A stretch of DNA of 64,000 nt from Furcasterigmium furcatum (lineage: Eukaryota; Ascomycota; Sordariomycetes; Glomerellales; Plectosphaerellaceae). Below are positions 56,212-64,000 of the stretch, one piece after another. The translations under genes were made by a program, and so were the position numbers. Position 1 is the first letter of the stretch, and each line of letters opens with the position of its first letter. The notes below the pieces were generated by a model, which saw nothing but the letters and a program-made list of their open reading frames with translations, was not told the DNA's origin and did not search any database. Location: NCBI GenBank assembly GCA_001599815.1, contig BCIA01000002.1:1929831-1993830 (forward strand), given 5' to 3'.

Positions 56212-57779
56212 ATGGGTGAGTGGGCTGCAATGGACGGGCGCTGATGAGAGTCCCGCTCGTGGGCGATGAGGCAGCGGAACAGACCCTCAAGCATGACTGA
56301 GTCTCGGTGTTGTTAGAGGCCGCTACTCTCGTCGCCCGCGAGCCCTCAGCATCCTCCGACGTTGGCAAACTACCTTACATACATCTGACTTGCAATGCCC
56401 GGCAGCAACACCCGTCATCAAGGCCGGCGTGCCCCAGCCCGGCCCAGACGGGAGATACACCATCTCTGCCAAGGGAATCAGGGCACAGGTCAGTAACCCG
56501 CGGAATGTCCGCCTCCGTATGGCGCAGCGCTGACTTTAGCCTCAGTTCATCGCGTACGGAGCGAGCCTCACCAACCTCTGGGTCCCCGATAGGGACGGCA
56601 ACGAGGTCGACGTCGTCCTCGGCTACGACGACGCGGCCTTCTATCGTGAGTCCCGCATGGGATGAGCTGTGCATCCATCCTGCAATAGAGGAGACCGTGA
56701 AGCTCACCGCAGCCCGCAGCCGTCGACCCGTCTCACCCGGTCTACAACTCGATTCCCGGCCGCTACTCCAACAGGATTGCCAACGGACAGTACACCATCG
56801 ACGGAAAAACGTACGAGACGGAGAAGAACGACGGCCAGGTAAACACGCTTCACAGCGGCAACAACAACTGGTCCTGCAGGTTCTTCGAAGTTGAGGCGTA
56901 CTCGGAAGACTCCATCACCTTCACCCTGTCCGATCCCGAAGGCGCCTCGCAAGGATTCCCAGGCCATGTCGAGGGCAAGGTCACCTACAGCGTGGCCGAC
57001 GGCCGATGGAGCATGAGGATGGAGGCCACGGGCTCGGGGGCCAAGACACGTACGTCGACGAGTACACGATCCCGGCATCGACTGACAATTCTCGATAGCA
57101 ATCATGTTGACACAGCACACCTACTTCAACCTGGAGGCCTACCGCAACCCGGCCGACGCCACCATCTTCTCTCACACCCTCCACATGCCCTACTCCCAGC
57201 GCTACATCGCCATCAGCCCCGCGGGCATCCCCACGGGCGAGATCGCCACGGCGGCTCCCGGCTCCATCATGGACTTCGCGTCGAAGCCCGGCATCCCCAT
57301 CGGCGCCACCCGCGACCAGGAGGGCTTCGCCACCAACTCCGGCACCGAGGGCTACAACCACTACTGGCTCTTCGAGGGCGTCCCCGCCAAGGACTCCGTC
57401 GTCCTGACCCTCGCGAGTCCCTGGAACGGCATCAAGGCCGACCTCAGGACCGACCAGGTCGGCGTCCAGATCTACTCGACCGGCTGGAGCGACGGTTCCA
57501 CGGGCCTGAAGATGACGCAGGGCACCGACACCGTCAAGACGGTCGGGAGGAGCTCGGCCGTCGCCATCGAGCCGCACGACTACGTCGATGGGATCAACCA
57601 GTGAGTCCGACATTTCCCGGGAGGCCTGGGGACACTCTGGAGACCTCTCTGACATATGCTGACTTTTGATTCCCAGCCCGGAATGGGGCCGCACGGAGGC
57701 GCAGATCCTCTCGCCCGGGGAGACGTATACGTGGGAAGCCTCGTGGACTTTTGGGCTGCTCGAGAGACCAAAGATCTAG
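56212..57779 (+). CDS. Aldose 1-epimerase (mutarotase), first coding exon of 4 nt
   Basis: Exons: 56212-56215, 56406-56488, 56546-56645, 56720-57049, 57099-57600, 57677-57779. The product is about 373 aa. Exon 1 contributes only ATGG; splicing over a 190-nt intron gives MATPVIKAGVPQPG, a sensible N-terminus. Family landmarks: FIAYGASLTNLWVPDRDG, NSIPGRYSNRIANG, NTLHSGNNNWSC (substrate His), IMLTQHTYFNLEAYRNP (catalytic His), and AIEPHDYVDGINHPEW (catalytic Glu). It interconverts alpha and beta anomers of aldoses (glucose, galactose, xylose) in the cytosol. It fits beside a sugar transporter and a polysaccharide-type esterase. Confidence 0.88.
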
Positions 57780-58198
57780 GATGTGGATGAGTCTAACCCG
57801 TTCTCGTATACAGCTGGACGCCGAGTGGCCTGGACTCAGGCCCCTGGGCTGTGGTCATGCAGGCCGCGGACACTCTTGATATGACATCGTGAGAACGGCC
57901 GACCAGGCCTTACTTATTTTCGTATTCCAATCAGAATGATTCGCTGAGGCAGTCTCGCCAGGTTCATTTTGGGCAGTGATGATCAGTAGAACTAGCGGGA
58001 CTTTCGAAGGTTTTAGTTCAGCCCGGACTTTACAACTCTACTACTACCTCCGCACTTACATCAACGACTGAGTTCACCCACTTACAAAAGAGCCAGCTCG
58101 TTCACCTCACTTACTCTCTTGCAAATCACTAACCAGGATCTTTTTCAGCAACCTCGGGCTCATACATCTCGCACACTCCCAAATATCACCCCCTCATC
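57780..58198. other. Intergenic region upstream of dienelactone hydrolase
   Basis: 419 bp; no gene. CT/AC-rich leader before ATG 58199. Confidence 0.45.
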
Positions 58199-58951
58199 AT
58201 GTCCCTCGGCGAGTGTTGCCTCCGCGGCTTCACCTGGGACGGCACCCCCTCCGGCCGCACCGGCAAGCTCTCATCCAACGACGCCTACATCACGGGCACC
58301 AACCCCTCCGCCGCCGTCCTCGTCATCCACGACGGCCTCGGCTGGACCTACTCCAACGTCCGCCTCCTGGCCGACCACTACGCCCGGGAGGCCGACGTCA
58401 CCGTCTACGTCCCCGACTTCTTCGGCGGCGAGGTCCTCGACGCGGAGCTCCTCAAGGCCGGCCGCTGGGCCGAGCTCGACATGGAGAGCTTCATGGCGCG
58501 CAACTCCCGCGCGAACCGCGAGCCGGAGGTCTTCGCCTGCGCCCGGGCGCTGCGCGACCAGGGCTTCGCGCGCGTCGCCGCCGTCGGGTTCTGCTACGGC
58601 GGATGGGGTTGCTTCCGCCTCGCGGCGCAGACGAGGCAGGGTGGCGACCTGCCCCTCGTGGACTGCGTCTCCGTCGCGCACCCGGCGATGCTGACCGAGG
58701 AGGACATCGCGGGCGCCCGGGTGCCGGTGCAGGTGCTCGCGCCGGAGATCGACATGATGTACACGCCGGAACTCAAGGAATTTACCTTCAAGAAGTTGCA
58801 GGAGCTGCGCGTGGTTTTGGATTACCAGTTCTTCCCTGGGATGGAGCACGGGTGCTTGACGAGGGGCGATGAGAGCAAAGAGGGAGAGCGGGCGGCCATG
58901 ATTCGAGCCAAGAATGCGGCCGTCTCGTGGATGAGACAGTGGCTGCACTGA
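58199..58951 (+). CDS. Dienelactone-hydrolase-family alpha/beta hydrolase
   Basis: A single exon encodes 250 aa, the normal family length. The N-terminus CCLRGFTWDGTPSGRTGKLS is typical of fungal dienelactone-hydrolase proteins. The nucleophile Cys is at residue 132 in VGFCYGGWG (Cys in place of Ser is the family hallmark), an Asp lies in EIDMMYTPE, and His in FPGMEHGCLTRGD. Bacterial members hydrolyse dienelactones during aromatic (chloro)catechol degradation; most fungal paralogues have unknown substrates. No leader, cytosolic. A 191-codon and a 219-codon forward frame overlap it in other phases and are Pro/Arg-rich shadows. A long antisense frame also covers the locus and is rejected. Confidence 0.93.
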   Translation: MSLGECCLRGFTWDGTPSGRTGKLSSNDAYITGTNPSAAVLVIHDGLGWTYSNVRLLADHYAREADVTVYVPDFFGGEVLDAELLKAGRWAELDMESFMARNSRANREPEVFACARALRDQGFARVAAVGFCYGGWGCFRLAAQTRQGGDLPLVDCVSVAHPAMLTEEDIAGARVPVQVLAPEIDMMYTPELKEFTFKKLQELRVVLDYQFFPGMEHGCLTRGDESKEGERAAMIRAKNAAVSWMRQWLH

Positions 58952-59174
58952 GTCTCGACGATGGGGTGACCGCCTCAGAAGGACTCGTTGGAATCTCATC
59001 TCTAGCAACATAACTGAAAAAGCATGTATATGTATGCGAAAACTCGACTCTCGCTGACACGTTGCCTCAAGCTCCATGTACGTGAGTGGGAAAAAGCGAC
59101 AACTGAACAAGACCATCATCACCTTGGCCTCTTCTCCCTGCTGCCCCCCGAGATCAGACAACTCGACCTTTCCT

Positions 59175-61125
59175 TCACACGAGATACAGGAACCCCTTGC
59201 CGGGAGCTGCGCCTCGCCCGGCTGCCTCGGCCTCCTGCTCAGCAAGCTCCAACTTGCGGTTCTCCCTCTTGAGATAAAACCGCAGGACGGTACTTGCGAC
59301 AACAGCCACCAAGGCCATGGCAGCGTTCACGGTAAACGCCAGCACAAACCTCGGCGCCGCGTTGTCGGGGTACAGAAACGACCCGTATATGCTACACACC
59401 GTCGCGACGGCGTTGTTGAACGCGACCGCCGCCGCGCGCTTCGCCACAGGCCGGTGAATGGTGTTCGCCGTCCAGATCATCGACATGTTGAACGCCGTGT
59501 ACGTCCCGGGCAGCATGATCATGGCCCCAAAGTACCGGGGCCCTACGCCGTCGGCAGCGGCGCAGATGATGAACCCCGCAAGACAGCAGCACAGGGGCAG
59601 GACCGTGTGCCAGTACCGCTCCCCCGTCCGGTCGGCATTCCACGCCACCGCGGCGCAGACGACGCAGGCGAGCAGGTACGGCGGCGAGGTGAGCAGCAGC
59701 GTCGTGATGCGGTCCTTGCCCATGCTGGCGACGACGGTGGGGAAGAAGGCGTTGATGCCGATGGCGCTGGCGGAGCCGTAGGCGACGACGACGAGGAACC
59801 AGTTCTTGGGATCCCGGAGGATCATCTTGAAGCCGCTGAAAAGTGGCTGCTCTTGCGAACTGGTCCAATCCTTCTCGCCCGCTGCGTCGACTTCCAGGCG
59901 CCACATGGCGAGCGCGCGCTCTTCCTCCGTCAGCCATTTCGTATTGGCCGGAAAATCTGGCAGGACGAAGAAAGCGCCCAGGGCAATGACCACGGTCTGC
60001 AGGACCCGTCAGCAATGCAGCCAGGAAGAGGGACGGTGAGAAAAGAACACAGGAGACAACATCTCGGCTTGCCTTGGCATGCCACCTTGAGTGAGATCCC
60101 GCAGAACTGTCGTAAGACGTTCCTGTGTCCCCACGTGTTGCCTCTCTTCGAAGAGGAAGGAGAGAAGAGAGAAGACGTACAAGGGACCCCTGGATGATGA
60201 ACACCCACCTCCAGGCCGGCAGCCCGCGAACGCCGTCCATGCCATCCGTCACACCGGCGGCGAGGAGTCCGAGGAACGCACCGGAGAGCATGGAACCGCT
60301 GTAGAACAGACCGGTCCGCACGCCAAGCTCGTTGCGAACGTACCAGGCGCTGAGGGTGGCTATGGCACCGGGGTAGAATGCAGCCTCGACGAAGCCAAGA
60401 AAGAACCGAGTAACTAGGAGGTCGGTAAAGTTCTGAGCCGCACCGCTGCAGGTGCTGAGGATCCCCTGCCCGGCGTCGAGTCGGTCAGCACATCACGCTC
60501 CAGTTGGGAAGAGAGTTACATTGCCCTCCCCGTCCCCGGGGATATGCATGCAACCCTCGGCGTCTGAGGTGCAAAAGATTGGCCGGGATCGCCGGTTGCG
60601 TGTTTGCTCACCCAGACGGCCATGCAGCCCGTGAGGTATGCGGCCGGACGTCCAATCTTATTCAGAATGGCGTTGGAAGGCACCTGCATGAGAATGTAGC
60701 CAACGAACAAGATCGAGACGCAGGTCTTTGGTCATGTCGTCTTCAGTCAGAACCTCGGTCCATGTGTAGGAGGCACACTCCGGGGCAGCTGACCTGGAAC
60801 TCGTTGGGCCCCAAGTGTAGGTCCTCCTCGAGACCGCCGAGGCGGGCTGCTCCAATGGCATTTCTGCGACACGTTGTCAGCCATAATTTGTAGGCCATTA
60901 TGAGGGTGAGTAGAACCTGTCAAGATAGTTCATGATGTAGATGAGGGTCATGGTGGGAAGAAGTCGGATGTCGGTCTTCCTAACCAGCCGCTTCTCGATC
61001 TGCTTGAGCTCCTCGGTGGATAGATGGGCTAACACAGCAGGTATCTGGCGGACAGACTGGTCGGATTCACCAGTTTCCTGGCCGCCGGGACCCAGGAGAA
61101 CACCTGTCTTGGTCGTTTGTGCCAT
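59175..61125 (-). CDS. MFS transporter, allantoate permease (DAL5-like, ACS) family
   Basis: Exons: 61125-60917, 60863-60794, 60725-60612, 60465-60181, 59996-59175; phases match throughout. The product is about 499 aa with 12 TM segments. Family-typical stretches: RLLPTMTLIYIMNYLDRNAI (created by the first splice), EFQTCVSILFVGYILMQVPS, NAILNKIGRPAAYLTGCMAV, RFFLGFVEAAFYPGAIATLS, WVFIIQGSLTVVIALGAFFV and LPDFPANTKWLTEEERA. The anion:cation symporter family moves organic anions such as allantoate, nicotinate, pantothenate, biotin precursors or dipeptides across the plasma membrane; substrate unknown here. The first donor (GTTCTA) is non-consensus but both the join and the protein motif demand it. 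The C-terminus ends with a charged helix (YLKRENRKLELAEQEAEA). Confidence 0.92.
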
Positions 61126-61576
61126 GGTCAGTAAGTCGAGATGTGTGTGTTGGCTGTGCATAGTCCTCGGGTATAGTCCGATGGTAGACTTTACCTTCTC
61201 ATGGTCGGTGCCCCTTTATACCTGCACCATGCCGAGGCAGAGTTAATCCAGGGTGAGGCCAAGGTTCTGTTAGTAGATGAACCGCTGAGTCGGTAACCAG
61301 ACATATCCATGGATGTTGGTGTGATGAGCAAACGGTCAGCATGCAGCGGGCCGGGCAACCTTCGTCGATCGACGGCCATGTTTGTGGCAGGCGATGGTGC
61401 GGATTTCCTGCTTAGCCAAGATGTCATCCGTCGGTCACTAGACTCTTGAAGAGTGGAAGAGCCGGATACTGGGAGGGTGCGAGACGAGAACCCGAGCCAC
61501 CGGGTTTGCGTCTCCTCATGATAGAAGAATTCAGACAGAGAAGGGGTGCGGGTTTAAAGTTCTTCTATTGAGTGCC

Positions 61577-62479
61577 TCAGATATTCTTTCCCCTCAAGTC
61601 CCGTAGCAGCGTCTGTCTCCTCGGAAGACCTGGGCCTGGTCTCTGGCGCTGCTCATGCCCAGACACTGCTGGCAGTCCGTCGGATGATCTGAAGGGGGGT
61701 CCGGGCTCACGACAGATGTCCCAATGCCTCCTCAAGTGCGGGAACATCCTCCAACCCGCCGTTGGTGCAGAAGGCCATGTCGGGTAGGCATCCCATGGAG
61801 CCCAGCTCTTCGGGTAGAGCTGCGAGCAGGGGTGCTGCCTGCCGCATCGAGAAGGAGCAACGGCCTTCCAAGGTGGGAACGGCGTAAGCTTCGAAAAGAT
61901 GCATGGCGATCTGCACAAGACTCCAGGCTCGAGGGTTCCTGTTTTTGTGTGTTTGCTCGGAAGGTTGCCGTGCCAGGCTTGCCACTGGCTGCAGAAGATG
62001 TCGAAGGGCGGGTAAGGTAGGAATCGACCCAAGTTGTCACAGCACAGCATGTGACCTGAATCGAAGACTGCGAGTGTTCTTCGGCGGCTACCAACATCCA
62101 ACCCCTGCCCAACAGATCAACGATCCATTATTGTGCTTTGTTTTCTCGACGTTTGCCGCTGGGCCCGACGAGGATCGCCGCTCCCACCGGGATGGAGAGC
62201 GGGAAAGGCAGTGGGTTCACTGGGCTTGTCATCATCGTGATGGCCAAAGTCTGGTTCATCTGGGTGTTTGCGCCTTCGGCCGCGGGTCGGCCCTGGGGTT
62301 GAGAACCAGGACGCGGCGCTCCGGCGGCGAACGCCGAGCTTCTTGGGGGAGGCCGAGATCTTGCCGAGGTGGTGCGGCCGGCTGGGTTTGATTTCTGAGG
62401 ACGAGGATTCGAAGGAAGCATCTTGGGCTTGGAAGAGATGGATTGCTGGAGAACGGAAGCGCCAGGAGTGCTGAATCAC
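61577..62479 (-). other. Coding-like reverse-strand stretches, gene model unresolved
   Basis: Two reverse frames look protein-like: 62479-62117 (RPHHLGKISASPKKLGVRRR ... HPDEPDFGHHDDDKPSEP) and 61985-61707 (LVQIAMHLFEAYAVPTLEGR, then PLLAALPEELGSMGCLPDMA). Both end in stops and no intron joins them convincingly. I recognise no family. They may be exons of one gene, a relic, or chance in GC-rich DNA. Confidence 0.25.
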
Positions 62480-64000
62480 ACGCGAGTATGCCGTCTATGC
62501 TCGAAGGTACAGGACTTGGTGGAAGTGGAGGCTGAAGATCCAGGTCTCATGGTTGTGGCTTCCAACTGATGGTTTTAATCGAGAATTCGATGCCATACAT
62601 AGCTGTCGGGTTCATGCGACGATGCGCCGCTCGTTCGATATGCTGGGCGCTCGAGCATCAGCAGCGTTTCACGCCGTGACATTGGCGTCTGCGGACAGGG
62701 AAGATGCGCCCATCATCAGGCGATGACTTATCCTGCTGGCCTCATGTCGAGGGCAGAGGAGCAGGCGGGAGACCGCACAAAGCACGAATAGTCATGGCGT
62801 TCTCTGAAGCTCAGGGGAAGCCAGTCGTGTGTTTCTGCGAGTAGGAATTGTTGTGCGGCTGAGGGTGTAAGAGAGACCAGGACTGCAGCTGGGAGTGGAG
62901 GTTTGGGTGTGTATCCCGAAGTCCCTGTTCCGTATTCCGGGCTGGGTGCTCCTTCCATCCCTTGAGATAGTACCCCTGGCTGTGGCTTCCGAACCGCTGC
63001 CCCGAGGATGGAAGGCATGACCAGATTTCTCTACCTGACTGTTCAGTGGAAGGAAGCAAGGAAACGCTCCTGCCCGCAAGGTATCTCAAGGACGGGGACC
63101 ACCTACTGTGGGACGCCAAGAACGTGCCCCAAATTGAGGCGCCTCGCACTCTCGACCACTGAGCAAATGCGACATGGCTGGATGCGATGCCCAGAGCGAG
63201 GCTTCACTCTCACCTTCACGCCACAGAATCACCTCGAATTCGTGAGCCAAAGAGTGGCTTTCGGCGCCCTCTCTCCACCTAGGCGACAAGATCAGAAAAG
63301 GCGCGGCCACGACTCGTCCAAATCGTGTCGGCAAGCATGCCGAGGCCCCGTCACTCCAGCAGCACCGTCTCGACTGGCTCTCTGCCACTGATTGACCAAG
63401 ATGGCGCAAATGGATCAGCCTAGATGAGGGGCGTTTGGGGGGTACTTTAGCAAACCCTTCAGCCGTTGCCGCCGCCAGTGCCCAATCCAAACGGCCACGA
63501 CGCGACCACAGTCCCCGTTCCTCTTCATCTGGCCTCAACTTCGCCGGTTGCAAAACTCCCCATTGTCAAATGCCAACTTGGCCAACTCGGTCCGGACCTC
63601 GCTCTTCGCTTCTTCTCGGTCAGCGCCATCCTGCCCAAACAGGCAAAAGCATCAGCATCAGGGCTTCGCCTGTCTCATGATATCGACTTCTCCCGAGGCA
63701 CCCTCCACCCCTTCCGAACCAAAGTCGTTCACGCCGAGCACCGCCCTCCAATCAGTGCGAAGCCCATGACCATTTCTGCGGTCACAAGCACGCTGACCCG
63801 CGGCGCAATCCTCCACAACACTCCAGCCTCCTGTGGCAACGAGGTCTCTCCCGACACTTTAAATCGACCCCTGAGCTCCGTTGTCCGTGACCTCCGGCGC
63901 ATTATCAGCCCTACTCCGGGGAACCACCTCTCGGAAATACCCCTCCAAATTTCCGCCGCTGAACAGGGGCCTGATTACTAGATCTAAAAACACTCTCACC
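62480..64000. other. Right-edge region, no supported gene; possible promoter near the edge
   Basis: Overlapping frames on both strands (62792-63149 minus, 63086-63553 minus, 63466-63981 plus) lack motifs. The last 500 bp on the plus strand are pyrimidine-rich with CCAATCAG (63747) and a TTTAAAT element (about 63857), as expected upstream of a forward gene starting beyond the window. Confidence 0.35.

Noticed and set aside
58271..59302. 343-codon reverse frame across the dienelactone hydrolase
   Set aside because: No domain visible; lies antisense to a complete hydrolase and runs into the next gene's 3' end.
59076..60197. 373-codon forward frame antisense to the MFS transporter
   Set aside because: Highly Arg/His/Gly-rich with no TM pattern; the reverse strand encodes a full MFS protein.
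63466..63981. 171-codon forward frame at the right edge
   Set aside because: Composition and CCAAT/TTTAAAT elements fit a promoter better than a coding region; no motif.
1..64000. CRISPR arrays, insertion sequences, rRNA, tRNA
   Set aside because: No regularly spaced repeats, transposase motifs or recognisable RNA genes were seen; the window is eukaryotic nuclear DNA.

Overview
This is nuclear DNA of a filamentous ascomycete, most likely a Sordariomycete. The evidence is short introns (about 50-190 nt) with GT..AG ends and CTAAC-like branch sites, GC-rich codon use, two Zn2Cys6 regulators, and families typical of these fungi (DUF3176 membrane protein, DUF7025-type AAA ATPase, OPT transporter, ABC-C pump, allantoate-permease-type MFS). 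No rRNA, tRNA, CRISPR array or transposase was recognised. All gene models were spliced by hand. For most genes the joined exons give one open frame with intact catalytic motifs; the exceptions are flagged.

Layout. 1-6 kb: a membrane protein cut by the left edge and a large leucine-rich-repeat protein. 6.6-10.7 kb: a divergent pair, a thiamine-diphosphate decarboxylase-like enzyme and an aldehyde dehydrogenase, which could convert a 2-oxo acid to an aldehyde and then an acid. 11-15.6 kb: an MFS transporter and a catalase. 15.7-21 kb: an AAA ATPase divergent from an 828-residue membrane protein of unknown function.

21.8-43.2 kb is the most interesting block: secreted serine carboxypeptidase, ACC-synthase/aminotransferase-like PLP enzyme, Zn2Cys6 regulator, second secreted serine carboxypeptidase, OPT peptide/glutathione-type transporter, CocE/NonD (Xaa-Pro peptidase-like) hydrolase and a full-length ABC-C pump. 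Together these suggest peptide scavenging or processing of glutathione conjugates. The block is flanked on both sides by related degenerate coding fragments in the same orientation.

44-48.4 kb is gene-poor, with one small two-TM gene whose 5' end is unresolved. 48.4-61.1 kb carries a maltose-type sugar transporter, a small CHORD-like cysteine/histidine protein, a second Zn2Cys6 regulator, a secreted SGNH esterase, an aldose 1-epimerase whose first coding exon is only 4 nt, a dienelactone hydrolase and an allantoate-permease-family MFS. This reads as a loose carbon-utilisation neighbourhood. 61.1-64 kb holds no gene that can be modelled with confidence.
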